Shown: piece after piece, positions 8,887-17,381 of the stretch | How positions within the stretch are numbered: position 1 is the stretch's first letter | Layout: every line of letters starts with the position of its first letter | NCBI GenBank assembly: GCA_022844345.1 | Contig: JALHLU010000008.1 | Coordinates: 124,001-188,000 of the forward strand | Length of the DNA stretch: 64,000 nucleotides | From: Hyphomonadaceae bacterium | GTDB taxonomy: Bacteria > Pseudomonadota > Alphaproteobacteria > Caulobacterales > Hyphomonadaceae | Direction: 5' to 3' | Made by a program: the position numbers and the translations under genes | Notes under the pieces: generated by a model | Database searches by the model: none | What the model saw: only the letters and a program-made list of their open reading frames with translations | What the model was told of the DNA's origin: nothing

Positions 8887-9390
8887 CTACGAAAACTTCG
8901 CTCGCGCGTACTGGATCATGTCGAGCGACGGCGGTTCCTCACCTGTCAGGATCGACAGCCCCGTGTGCGCCTGTCCGCGATGGTGTGTCTGGTGGTTGAA
9001 TACGTGCAGCAGATCCGGCCACAGCAGCGACGTCACCGTGTCGGGCGTCGTCATCTTCCGATAGGTGAATGCCTGCTCCAGATCCCCTGCGGAAAGCCCA
9101 GCCACGTAGGCGAGGATGCGCTGATCTTCGGCCGCGCGTGCAGCGCGAAGCTCGCCAAGATCGCGATGGATCATGGCGTTCAGCGTGGCCGGATGATCGC
9201 CCGTCCCCGTAAACCGCTTCATCCACACGCGATCTGCCACCAGGATATGGTTCAGCGTGCCGCCAATGCTCCCGAAGAACAGGCCGGCATCGCGCCAGAC
9301 CTGCTCATCCGTCAGCTTTCCCGCCGCTTCGTAGAGCCGCTGGTTCGCCCATGCATTGTAGCCGGCCAGGTGCTGGAACTGTGCGAGCAT
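8887..9390 (-). CDS. DinB-family protein
   Basis: A 167-residue four-helix-bundle protein of the DinB/YfiT type. The metal-binding histidines are in place: H48 (TLNHIL), H133 and H137 in FNHQTHHRGQ. The family includes thiol-dependent metallo-transferases, but most members are uncharacterised. The N-terminus YNAWANQRLY is typical. GGAGAG upstream sets the ATG at 9390; the longer in-frame version begins inside the terminator hairpin of the aminotransferase. Confidence 0.85.
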   Translation of the reverse strand: MLAQFQHLAGYNAWANQRLYEAAGKLTDEQVWRDAGLFFGSIGGTLNHILVADRVWMKRFTGTGDHPATLNAMIHRDLGELRAARAAEDQRILAYVAGLSAGDLEQAFTYRKMTTPDTVTSLLWPDLLHVFNHQTHHRGQAHTGLSILTGEEPPSLDMIQYARAKFS

Positions 9391-9442
9391 GCGTCTCTCC
9401 GCGCGGGGCGGGACAGAGATAGGACGCTCTGCCGCAGAATGC

Positions 9443-9474
9443 AAAAAGGGCGGCACGCTGCTGGCGCGCCGCCC
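9443..9474 (-). terminator. Intrinsic terminator of the aminotransferase gene
   Basis: Read on the minus strand, a 7-bp stem GGGCGGC/GCCGCCC (9448-9454 with 9468-9474) ends in TTTTT. It lies 50 bases beyond the aminotransferase stop. Confidence 0.75.
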
Positions 9475-9523
9475 CTCGCCCACTCAGTGGGGCAGTCTTC
9501 GGGGAGAAATCAGGTGGTTGAGA

Positions 9524-10738
9524 TTACGCCAGCACCTTCTTCAGCGCCGCCTCGCAGCGATCCATTTCCCAGTCTTCGCCAACGCAGATGCGTGTCCAGT
9601 TGTCATACTGCGCCCACGACCGGCCGACGACGCGCACGCCTTCCGCCATCATCTTCTCGGCGAACACCTTGCTCGGCATGCCGACGTCGAAGAACACAAA
9701 GCTCGCCTGCGGGTTCGAAGCGATGGGCCGGCCGAGGCCCTTCACGACATTGTACAGCCGCTCGCGACCTGCCTTGAACTTCGGCCGCATGGTGGGCACG
9801 AACTCCTTGTCTGCCAAGCTCGCCATCGCGGCCACGATGCCAAGGTGGTTGACCCCGCCCATGCGTGTGGCCATCGCCATCTCGCGCGCCAGTTCCGGGC
9901 CCGCGATGCCATAGCCAAGGCGTTGGCCGGCCATGCCATAGATTTTCGAGAAGGTGCGGCAGATGACAACGTTGTGCCCATCCCGCACCAGCCCCGTCAT
10001 GACGTTGCCGGCATAGTCGTCGCACAGGTCGAGATAGGCCTCGTCGATGAAGCATGGCGCGGTCTTCGACGCTTCGATGGCGAACGCTTTCAGCTTCACC
10101 GGATCGACCATGTTGCCGGTCGGGTTGTTCGGGTTGCACACATAGGTGGCCGTCGTCTTTTTCGAGACCTTCGCCGCCATCGCATCTAGGTCGATGGCGA
10201 AGTCCGCCGTCAGCGGCGTCATGATCAGTTCGGCCCCGTACTGGCCGGCCGAGCGCGGCACGCCCTCGTATGTGGCGATCGAAGTCACCAACTGACCTTC
10301 GCCCTTCTTGGCGATCATCTCGCCGAAGGCTGCCAGGATGGGCGCCGAGCCGTTGGCGAGAAACACCTGCTCCGGCGCCACGCCCTCGATGGCGGCGATC
10401 TGCTTCTTCAGGTCCTCGCCCTCCGCGTCGGCATAGCGCGCGGTGAGTGCGGCCTTGGCGATCATCGCCTCGACAGCCTTCGGCGAAGGTCCGAACGGGC
10501 TTTCGTTGGCGCCCAGAATGGCGAGCGACTTGTCGACTTCCGGCGTTGCGGGCGCGGGGGCTGCATCTGCCTGCGTCGCCGCCGGCGAACAACCGGCGGC
10601 AAGGGCGGCAACACCTACGCTGGCAAGGCCAAGGCCTCGCAACAGCCCGCGTCGTGATGTTTCGATCTTCTCGCGTGCGGGCGGCGGCGCCGTCGCTGCG
10701 TCGGAAATGGTGTCGGCCAAAGTGTCGGGATGTCTCAT
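9524..10738 (-). CDS. Exported PLP-dependent aminotransferase (Tat signal)
   Basis: A 404-residue fold-type I aminotransferase of the histidinol-phosphate/aromatic group. It has the substrate loop NESPFGPS, the NPNNPTG motif and the PLP-lysine segment TFSKIYGMAGQRLGYG. Unusually it carries a Tat-type leader: SRRGLLRGLGL, then a hydrophobic stretch ending LAAGC, which also reads as a lipobox. This places the enzyme outside the cytoplasm, perhaps lipid-anchored, and Tat export suits a protein folded with its PLP. ATG 10738 has GGAGGA eight bases upstream. Substrate unknown. It is followed by its own terminator. Confidence 0.88.
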   Translation of the reverse strand: MRHPDTLADTISDAATAPPPAREKIETSRRGLLRGLGLASVGVAALAAGCSPAATQADAAPAPATPEVDKSLAILGANESPFGPSPKAVEAMIAKAALTARYADAEGEDLKKQIAAIEGVAPEQVFLANGSAPILAAFGEMIAKKGEGQLVTSIATYEGVPRSAGQYGAELIMTPLTADFAIDLDAMAAKVSKKTTATYVCNPNNPTGNMVDPVKLKAFAIEASKTAPCFIDEAYLDLCDDYAGNVMTGLVRDGHNVVICRTFSKIYGMAGQRLGYGIAGPELAREMAMATRMGGVNHLGIVAAMASLADKEFVPTMRPKFKAGRERLYNVVKGLGRPIASNPQASFVFFDVGMPSKVFAEKMMAEGVRVVGRSWAQYDNWTRICVGEDWEMDRCEAALKKVLA

Positions 10739-10979
10739 GATGTCGTCCTCCAGCAGCGCGTCGTCCAGGCGCGGAACGCAGCTGCGACCGGCGGCATGCC
10801 AGGGAGGCATGCCAGGGAGGGCCCGCACTCACGTTCAAGCCATCGGCGCGCATTCGCTCGCGAGTCGCAACGGGAAAGCGCTCACCGGCGTCGTTTCGTT
10901 GGCTCAGGGGCTGACCCTGCATCGGTCCAAGGCGCCGGTTGCCGAATCCCGAGGCGCTTGGGAACCCGGCGCCTTCCCG

Positions 10980-11393
10980 TCAGGCGCCCGTCTGCCGGAC
11001 AAGCGGCATCAGCGCGCGGATGCGCGGCTCGCGCAGCCACAGGCCCAGCCACACCAGAACGCCAAGATAGACGCCGAACAGTTCATGGCTGAACAGCGGA
11101 TTATCAACCCGCACATTCGTGGCAATCGCCCCGCCCAGCAGCGCCGTCTCCAGCGCCGCGCCAAGCAACGCCGTGCGCGGCACGAGATACAGGATCACAC
11201 ACGCCGCTTCGATCATCCCGATCATCAGATCATGATGCGCCGGCCAGCCCAGCCCACCCATCGTCTCACGCACCACATCGGGCATCAGGAATTTCAGGCT
11301 CGCCGAAAACGCCAGAAACGCCCCCACCAGCCCGGTGACGATCCACCCGGCCAGAACCATCGTCCCGCCCGGCGCCCTTGCTTGTTCTGGCAT
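10980..11393 (-). CDS. DoxX-like membrane protein
   Basis: A 137-residue protein with four membrane segments. The first contains the DoxX-type pattern AFLAFSASLKFLMPD (a small-residue helix followed by K and FxxP). The rest (MIEAACVILYLVPRTALLGA, ALLGGAIATNVRV) fits DoxX/DoxX_2 proteins, a broad family of small quinone- or redox-linked membrane proteins of uncertain function. GGGAGG precedes the ATG. Likely monocistronic. Confidence 0.75.
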   Translation of the reverse strand: MPEQARAPGGTMVLAGWIVTGLVGAFLAFSASLKFLMPDVVRETMGGLGWPAHHDLMIGMIEAACVILYLVPRTALLGAALETALLGGAIATNVRVDNPLFSHELFGVYLGVLVWLGLWLREPRIRALMPLVRQTGA

Positions 11394-11471
11394 GCCTGCC
11401 TCCCTGTTGTGGTCCTAGGACGGGCGAGGTGCGGAGACTCCGACAGGAGGCAGCCGGCTTTTCTCGGTGGC

Positions 11472-11572
11472 ATTCTCGGGATTGTCCCGAGAATCCCGGT
11501 CGCTTCATCGCAGGGAAAAGCTGGCAGTTCCCACAGGCGGGCAACAGAGATTCTCGGGACAAGCCCGAGAAT
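11472..11572. repeat. Pair of extragenic palindromes ATTCTCGGG-N-CCCGAGAAT
   Basis: Two inverted repeats with the same arms lie 55 bases apart: 11472-11494 (10-bp arms, spacer TTG) and 11550-11572 (9-bp arms, spacer ACAAG). They sit between the DoxX-like gene and pntB. The shape is that of REP-like dispersed extragenic palindromes. Confidence 0.7.
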
Positions 11573-11601
11573 GACCTCGTGAGCGGAGCTGAAGCGGAAA
11601 C

Positions 11602-13044
11602 CTAAAGCCCCTTGACGATCTCTTCCGTCATCTTCTTCGCGTCGCCCAGCAGCATCATCGTGTTCTCGCGGAAGAACAGGGGGTTCTCGACGCCGGCATA
11701 CCCGCTCGCAAGCGAGCGCTTGATGAAGAACACCGTCTTGGCGTTCCACACCTTCAGCACCGGCATGCCATAGATGGGCGAGGCCGTGTTGGTTTCCGCG
11801 TCCGGGTTGGTCACGTCGTTGGCGCCGATCACGAACGCCACATCGGCTTGCGCAAAGCTCGAGTTGATATCCTCCAGCTCGTGCACCTCGTCATAAGGCA
11901 CCTGCGCCTCGGCCAGCAGCACGTTCATGTGCCCCGGCATCCGGCCGGCGACAGGGTGGATCGCATAGGTGATCTCGACGCCCTCGGCCTTCAGCTTCTC
12001 GGCCATCTCCTTCAGCGCGTGCTGCGCCTGCGCCACCGCCATGCCGTAACCGGGCACGATGATCACCTTCGACGCGTTCTTCATGATGAAGGCCGCATCG
12101 TCCGCCGAGCCGATCTTCACCGGCTTGGCCGGGCCGCCGCCCGTGGCCGCCGCCGCCGTCTCGCCGCCAAAGCCGCCGAGGATGACGGAGATGAAGCTGC
12201 GGTTCATCGCCTTGCACATGATGTAGCTGAGGATCGCGCCCGACGATCCCACCAGCGAGCCGGTGATGATCAGCGCATTGTTCTCCAGCGTGAAGCCCAG
12301 CGCCGCCGCCGCCCAGCCCGAATACGAGTTGAGCATCGAGACGACCACCGGCATGTCCGCCCCGCCGATGGGGATGATCAGCGTGATGCCCAGCACCAGC
12401 GCGAGTACGGTCAGCGCCCAGAACATCCAGGCTTCTGTGCCATTGGTCTGCACCATCATCACCACCAGCACGACGATGGATACGCCGAACGCGATGTTGA
12501 TCAGGTGCCGCGCCGGAAGGATGATCGGTGCGCCCGACATGTTGCCGTTGAGCTTGAGGAACGCGATCACAGACCCCGTGAAGGTCAGCGCGCCAATGGC
12601 CGAGCCAAGCGACAGTTCGATGATGGACGCCAGCTTCAGCGGCAACGCGCCGTTCGCGCCCAGCGCTGCTTCGGTATCGACAATGCCATAGCCCATCGGC
12701 GCATAAAGCGCTGCAGCGGCCACCAGCACTGCGGCAAGACCCACCAGCGAGTGGAAGAACGCCACCAGCTGCGGCATGGCCGTCATCTTGATCTTCTGCG
12801 CGACAACCGCGCCGATCAGGCCGCCAACGGCGATGCCGCCAACGATAATCCCGATGGTCGCGCCATCAAGGCCGGCTCCGCCGTCCCACAGCATCCAGAG
12901 CGTGGTCGCGATCGCGATTGCCATGCCGATCATGCCGTTGCGCGCGCCGGCCTGCGACGTGGCCGGGCTCGACAGCCCGCGCAACGAGAGGATGAACAGG
13001 ACGCCAGAGACGAGGTAGAGAAGGGCAGCGATATTCGCGTTCAT
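11602..13044 (-). CDS. pntB: NAD(P) transhydrogenase subunit beta
   Basis: A 480-residue inner-membrane protein with the nine-helix dII part followed by the NADP(H)-binding dIII domain. In dIII, VPGYGMAVAQAQH, HPVAGRMPGHMNVLLAEA and FVIGANDVTNP are all present, as in functional PntB. Together with PntAA and PntAB it couples proton re-entry to reduction of NADP+ by NADH. It is the last gene of the operon, 13 bases behind the dehalogenase-like gene. Length is standard. Confidence 0.96.
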   Translation of the reverse strand: MNANIAALLYLVSGVLFILSLRGLSSPATSQAGARNGMIGMAIAIATTLWMLWDGGAGLDGATIGIIVGGIAVGGLIGAVVAQKIKMTAMPQLVAFFHSLVGLAAVLVAAAALYAPMGYGIVDTEAALGANGALPLKLASIIELSLGSAIGALTFTGSVIAFLKLNGNMSGAPIILPARHLINIAFGVSIVVLVVMMVQTNGTEAWMFWALTVLALVLGITLIIPIGGADMPVVVSMLNSYSGWAAAALGFTLENNALIITGSLVGSSGAILSYIMCKAMNRSFISVILGGFGGETAAAATGGGPAKPVKIGSADDAAFIMKNASKVIIVPGYGMAVAQAQHALKEMAEKLKAEGVEITYAIHPVAGRMPGHMNVLLAEAQVPYDEVHELEDINSSFAQADVAFVIGANDVTNPDAETNTASPIYGMPVLKVWNAKTVFFIKRSLASGYAGVENPLFFRENTMMLLGDAKKMTEEIVKGL

Positions 13045-13057
13045 TGTCTCTTATCCC

Positions 13058-13990
13058 CTAGTTCTTCTGGCCCAGCCCGAAGGCCTGCACCGCAGCGCGC
13101 GCAATCGGCTCGCCCCATTCCTGCACGAAGTGCCCCCCGTCGGGGATCAGCATCGGTTCGGGACAGTTGCGGATGATGGCCTGCAGCGCGCGCATGACCG
13201 GCTCGCCGAGAACCGGATCCGCCTGGCCGATCGCCATGAAACTCTGCCCCGCCCAGGCCTCGCTGAAGAACTTCGCCGAAGCGAGGCCGTGATCAACGCC
13301 CTCCATCGAAGGCTCAACCGGAACCAGCTGCGGGAAACGCCGCACGCCGGCCTTGTAGGTGATGTCCGGGAAGGGCGCGTTGTACGCGTCCTTCTCTGCA
13401 TCGGTGAGAACGCTCGTCCCGCGCTTCATCAGCGCGCCGACATCCATGTCCGGGTTGGCTGCCGCATAGGCCTTCCAGGCGTTGAAGCCCGGACCGGGCG
13501 ACGCGCCCGTGCCGATGCCGGTGTTCATGATCAGCAGCCGCGTGATCTGCGGATAATCCTTGGGAATGGTGAGCCCCAACAGCCCGCCCCAGTCCTGCAC
13601 CACCAGACACACATTCTTCAGAGCCATCCGATCGAAGAACGCCGTCAACGTCGCGCGATGGAAGCCGAACGTATAGACCTCGTCCGTGATCGGCTTGTCG
13701 GAGCGGCCAAAGCCAAACCAGTCCGGCGCCACGACGCGGCATCCCGCGCCGGTGAACACGGGCGCCATCTTGCGATAGAGATACGACCAGCTCGGCTCCC
13801 CGTGCAGGCACAGGAACGTCACCTCAGCATCGCGCGGGCCTTCGTCAACATAGTGCAGCCGCATCCCTTCGAAGCCGGGAAGGTCTTCGATGTAATGCGG
13901 CGCAAATGTCCAGCCGGACAGACTCGCGAAACGCTCATCCGGTGTCCGTGCAACCGGGCCAAACCGGGGATGATTGTAGGAAACGCTCAT
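13058..13990 (-). CDS. Haloalkane dehalogenase-like alpha/beta hydrolase (HLD-I type)
   Basis: A 310-residue protein, the same length as DhlA of Xanthobacter, with which it shares HGEPSWSYLYRKM, RVVAPDWFGFGRSDKP, VVQDWGG and FVQEWGE-type stretches. The triad is intact: nucleophile D133, acid D258 and base H287. The first halide-binding Trp is W134. The second (DhlA W175, in MKRW) is replaced by Gly191 (MKRG), so it may not stabilise halide as DhlA does and may act as a hydrolase on another substrate. It is embedded in the pnt operon: 7 bases after pntAB and 13 before pntB. Fold is certain; substrate is open. Confidence 0.85.
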   Translation of the reverse strand: MSVSYNHPRFGPVARTPDERFASLSGWTFAPHYIEDLPGFEGMRLHYVDEGPRDAEVTFLCLHGEPSWSYLYRKMAPVFTGAGCRVVAPDWFGFGRSDKPITDEVYTFGFHRATLTAFFDRMALKNVCLVVQDWGGLLGLTIPKDYPQITRLLIMNTGIGTGASPGPGFNAWKAYAAANPDMDVGALMKRGTSVLTDAEKDAYNAPFPDITYKAGVRRFPQLVPVEPSMEGVDHGLASAKFFSEAWAGQSFMAIGQADPVLGEPVMRALQAIIRNCPEPMLIPDGGHFVQEWGEPIARAAVQAFGLGQKN

Positions 13991-13997
13991 TGGCGCC

Positions 13998-14420
13998 TCA
14001 CTTCGATCCGGCCTTGGGCGCCGGCGTGTCTTTCTTCTTGTACATCGCCAGCATGCGGCGCGTGACAAGGAAGCCGCCGAAGATGTTCACCGCAGCCAGC
14101 GCCACAGCGACCCCGCCCATCCCCTTCGACAGCCACAGGTCGCTGGTCATCTCCTGCCCGTTGCCAGCCGCCGCCGCGATCAGCGCGCCGACGATGATGA
14201 CGGAGGAGATGGCGTTGGTGACGGCCATCAGCGGCGTGTGCAGCGCTGGCGTCACCGACCACACCACGTAATAGCCGACAAAGATCGCCAGCACGAAGAT
14301 GGCGAGGCGGAAGACCAGCCCGTCCGGCTGTTCGGCTCCTGTGGAAGCGAGGGCCGGCGCGGCCAGGACGAGCGCCATCCCGGCCATCAGGGCGAGGGGG
14401 GCGGCAATGCGCTTGATCAT
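13998..14420 (-). CDS. pntAB: NAD(P) transhydrogenase subunit alpha part 2
   Basis: A 140-residue membrane subunit. The sequence VVWSVTPALHTPLMAVTNAISS is the conserved membrane signature of the PntA C-terminal/dII part, and GGFLVTRRMLAMYKKK is the typical end. The N-terminus has an extra hydrophobic segment ending ALAS that could be cut as a signal peptide. It overlaps the small membrane gene by ATGA and precedes the dehalogenase-like gene by 7 bases. Confidence 0.94.
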   Translation of the reverse strand: MIKRIAAPLALMAGMALVLAAPALASTGAEQPDGLVFRLAIFVLAIFVGYYVVWSVTPALHTPLMAVTNAISSVIIVGALIAAAAGNGQEMTSDLWLSKGMGGVAVALAAVNIFGGFLVTRRMLAMYKKKDTPAPKAGSK

Positions 14421-14623
14421 TGTTGTGATCCCGCTTGAGGTTTGGTCTTCGAAGGCTTGAGTATGTAGCGCACGCCCACCGACATCATCGCAAGGGCGAT
14501 CGCCGCGATGACGAAGCTGGGCAGCGGCGCGGGGCCGGGAAGCAATACGTTCTGCACGAAGTACCAGCCCAGCATCAGGCCGGTGATGCTCAGGAGGAGG
14601 CCGATCGCCTTCGACACGGTCAC
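14417..14623 (-). CDS. Small membrane peptide inside the pnt operon
   Basis: A 68-residue protein with two hydrophobic segments (AIGLLLSITGLMLGWYFVQN and FVIAAIALAMMSVGVRYIL) and a Lys/Gln-rich tail. It starts with GTG overlapping the pntAA stop (GTGA) and ends overlapping the pntAB start (ATGA), so it is translationally coupled on both sides. No family was recognised. Its position between the two alpha parts suggests an accessory role in assembly of the transhydrogenase, but this is inference. Confidence 0.7.
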   Translation of the reverse strand: MTVSKAIGLLLSITGLMLGWYFVQNVLLPGPAPLPSFVIAAIALAMMSVGVRYILKPSKTKPQAGSQQ

Positions 14624-15747
14624 CCATCTTTCAGGGCAGGGTGGACGACCTGGCCATCGCGCGTCAGCACGGCGGCCTTCACGATTTCGTCGTCCCACTT
14701 GGGCGCGAAGGCGGCGTTCTCGCCCGTCAGCAGCGGCAGCAGCGCCAGCAGGTTGCGGGCGTAAAGCGCGGACGCATCCGCCGCCACGCGGCCCGGCAGG
14801 TTGGTGAACCCTGCGACCTTGACGCCATCCACGTCCACAATCTCGTCCGGCTTCGACAGCGGGCAGTTGCCGCCCTGCGCGACCGCAAGATCGATGATCA
14901 CCGACCCCGGCCGCATCGCGCGCACCATCGCCTCGGTCACCAGCACGGGCGCCGCCCGCCCCGGAATCAGCGCGGTGGTGACAACCATGTCCTGCTTGGC
15001 GATATGCGCCGCCACCAGTTCGGCCTGCAGCTTCTGGTATTCCGGCGACATCGGCTTGGCGTATCCCGCCGCCGTTTCCGCCGCCTTGAACTCCTCGTTC
15101 TCGACCGCGATGAACTTCGCGCCCAGCGAGGCGACCTGTTCCTTCGCCGCCGGCCGCACGTCTGTCGCCGACACCACCCCGCCCAGCCTGCGCGCCGTGG
15201 CGATCGCCTGCAGGCCGGCCACGCCCGCGCCCATCACGAACACCTTGGCGGCCGCCACCGTGCCCGCCGCCGTCATCATCATAGGCAGGGCGCGGCCATA
15301 GATCTGTGCGCCCTCGATCACGGCGCGATAGCCCGCAAGGTTCGCCTGGCTCGACAGCACATCCATCGACTGCGCGCGCGTGATCCGTGGCACGAATTCC
15401 ATCGCCACCGCGACAACGCCTGCGCCGGCATAGGCCGCAGCCTCGGCCTTGGCGGCATAGGGCTCCAGCAATCCGGCCAGGGCGATGCCCTTCGGATAGG
15501 TCGCAAGCTCGGCTGCATCCGGCGCCCGCACCTTGAAGACGATGTCCGCCCCGCCAAGCGCATCAGCAGCCGAACCAATGCTTGCGCCGGCGGCCACATA
15601 GTCCTCGTCGCGAATGCCGGCGGTCGTCCCTGCGCCAGTCTCGATGGCCACAGAGTGCTTCAGCCCGATCAGTTTCTTCACGGATTCAGGCGTCGCGGCG
15701 GCGCGCGTTTCCCCGAAGCGGCGTTCCTTGAGAACTGCGATTTTCAT
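14620..15747 (-). CDS. pntAA: NAD(P) transhydrogenase subunit alpha part 1
   Basis: A 375-residue soluble dI subunit that binds NAD(H). It begins MKIAVLKERRFGETRAAATP, like the alanine dehydrogenase/PNT N-domain. VFVMGAGVAGLQAIATARRLG is the Rossmann glycine motif and SVIIDLAVAQGGNCPLS the conserved PNT C-domain end. Length fits the split-alpha form found in alphaproteobacteria. It follows the small cox4-like gene by 29 bases and is coupled to the 68-residue membrane peptide. Confidence 0.96.
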   Translation of the reverse strand: MKIAVLKERRFGETRAAATPESVKKLIGLKHSVAIETGAGTTAGIRDEDYVAAGASIGSAADALGGADIVFKVRAPDAAELATYPKGIALAGLLEPYAAKAEAAAYAGAGVVAVAMEFVPRITRAQSMDVLSSQANLAGYRAVIEGAQIYGRALPMMMTAAGTVAAAKVFVMGAGVAGLQAIATARRLGGVVSATDVRPAAKEQVASLGAKFIAVENEEFKAAETAAGYAKPMSPEYQKLQAELVAAHIAKQDMVVTTALIPGRAAPVLVTEAMVRAMRPGSVIIDLAVAQGGNCPLSKPDEIVDVDGVKVAGFTNLPGRVAADASALYARNLLALLPLLTGENAAFAPKWDDEIVKAAVLTRDGQVVHPALKDG

Positions 15748-15776
15748 TTAGCCCCCTCGAACCCCTGAAACGGGGC

Positions 15777-16115
15777 CTAGAGCAGAAGCGAGCCCAGCCA
15801 GATCAGGACCTGGATGAAGACGGCCAGAACACAAAGGCCGATAACAGTGGCGATCCAGGCGCCGCCCATGCCCATCAGCATGCCAACAGCGATGCCGAAC
15901 ACGGCAAAGCCGATCAGGGCGCCAATCCACGGAATGCCCATCGTGAGCGTGAAGATAGCATAGCCGATCACTAGGACCACCAGCATGGAGCCCCAGGCCG
16001 TGAAATGGCCGAAGCCGGTCCACATGCCGCGCCGGGAAGACATGTCCATATAGGCGTCCGTGTGCGCCGGGGGCGCAACGATCGGGCCTTTGTTGGCGGG
16101 TTCGGCGTGCGCCAT
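15777..16115 (-). CDS. aa3-type cytochrome oxidase subunit IV-like protein
   Basis: A 112-residue membrane protein. The segment MDMSSRRGMWTGFGHFTAWG followed by a helix resembles the bacterial aa3 oxidase subunit IV family (COX4_pro_2), in which a short MDIS...TFxGF stretch leads into one helix. Here one or two further hydrophobic segments follow, so it is longer than the usual 45-60 residues. It heads the transhydrogenase operon. Whether it joins an oxidase or PNT is unknown. Confidence 0.65.
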   Translation of the reverse strand: MAHAEPANKGPIVAPPAHTDAYMDMSSRRGMWTGFGHFTAWGSMLVVLVIGYAIFTLTMGIPWIGALIGFAVFGIAVGMLMGMGGAWIATVIGLCVLAVFIQVLIWLGSLLL

Positions 16116-16263
16116 CGCGAGTTAACTCCCAGCGGTTTCAAGGCTAAGCGGGGTGGGGTGTACCTGCATCGCGGCCCGCTGAAAAGCCGTCACAGAGCCG
16201 CATCAGGGCAAAAATTGCTGATAAGATGGGAAAGGTCTGTGGCTTTGGGGAATACCTGCCCCG

Positions 16264-17277
16264 TCACCCCGCAATCACCCGGTCCGACGTTGAATACTGC
16301 CACTCCTGCAGCAATGTGCGCAGAGCCGCCACGAAGGCCAGCGGCTGGTCCAGCATCACATGGTGGCGCGCTTCGGGGATCTCGATGAACGGCACCTGCC
16401 GGTTCAGCAGGTCGCGCATGTAGTCGCCGACATCGTGCTCCCAAAGTATCGACTTCTCGCCCTTGAACAGCGCGATCCGGCAGCGTGTTTCCTTGAGCAA
16501 CTCCTGCGGCGGCCGTGACACCGAGAACCGCTGCCAGATCGACGGGTCGAACTTCCAGCCCCATCCCTCGGCGCCATCGGGGCCTGGCTTCTTCGCCAGG
16601 CTCCAGCGCGCGATGTAGTCCATGACGTAGTGATTCTCGCAGAGCTGCGGCGGGGCAAGCCTGAAGCGCGCCAGCGCCGCCTCCAGAGACGGATACACCT
16701 TGCCCCCGCGCACAGGCGGCGGCCCGCCACGCGGCCTGTCAGGCGGGTTCACCGGCGAGTCGACCAGCACGATGCCACCAAAGCGGTCGCCATATTCGGC
16801 GCCTGTCACAACGGTGACGAAGCCGCCGAACGAATGCGCCACGATGATCGGCTTCTCGGCGTGATCGAACAGCCCCGCTGCCTCGCACACCGCCAGCTGC
16901 TCCTTCGCGAACGTGTCCATCACATAGTGTTCGCGCCAGTCTGAATCGCCCATGCCAGAGAACGTCATGGCGACGACGTGGTAGTCGTCCGTCAGATAGG
17001 GCGCGACAAAGTCCCACCAGTGCGCATGCGCGCCATTGCCATGCACCAGCAGCAGGCCGGGCTTCGCGCGGTCGCCCCAGCTCTGGTAGTGGATCCGCGC
17101 CCCTTCGCATGTCGTGAACGCGGTGTCGTATGGCCGCGCGACCGCATCCTCGAACCATTTCGGCGCCGGCGGCTGCGCGCCCTTGTAGATGGCCAGCGGC
17201 CCTTGTTCGGCCGGCATCCCGATCGGCTGGTCCCTGACGAGCTTGTCAGCGCCTGGCTTGTCCTTGTCACTGGCCAT
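16264..17277 (-). CDS. Alpha/beta hydrolase
   Basis: A 337-residue alpha/beta hydrolase: oxyanion-loop motif LLVHGNGAHAHWW, nucleophile elbow AHSFGG with Ser149, and a C-terminal catalytic His in EARHHVMLDQP. No signal peptide is seen, so it should be cytoplasmic. ATG 17277 has GGAGG five bases ahead. It lies 104 bases downstream of the first PQQ dehydrogenase in the same direction. In known pva gene clusters a PVA dehydrogenase sits with a hydrolase of oxidised PVA, so a linked role is possible but not shown; it does not clearly look like OPH. Confidence 0.85.
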   Translation of the reverse strand: MASDKDKPGADKLVRDQPIGMPAEQGPLAIYKGAQPPAPKWFEDAVARPYDTAFTTCEGARIHYQSWGDRAKPGLLLVHGNGAHAHWWDFVAPYLTDDYHVVAMTFSGMGDSDWREHYVMDTFAKEQLAVCEAAGLFDHAEKPIIVAHSFGGFVTVVTGAEYGDRFGGIVLVDSPVNPPDRPRGGPPPVRGGKVYPSLEAALARFRLAPPQLCENHYVMDYIARWSLAKKPGPDGAEGWGWKFDPSIWQRFSVSRPPQELLKETRCRIALFKGEKSILWEHDVGDYMRDLLNRQVPFIEIPEARHHVMLDQPLAFVAALRTLLQEWQYSTSDRVIAG

Positions 17278-17381
17278 CTGCACCTCCGGTTGGAGACGTG
17301 ACTAGGCGCGCAGGAAGGGCAGAGCAAGCCGGGACCGCCGGGCTCCCGCCCGGCAGCGCCGCACAGCGGCGAGCGGCCAGC

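Noticed and set aside
10929-10975. Inverted repeat AAGGCGCCGG/CCGGCGCCTT as a terminator
   Set aside because: Long spacer (27 bases) and no T-run; probably chance GC complementarity or a folded leader.
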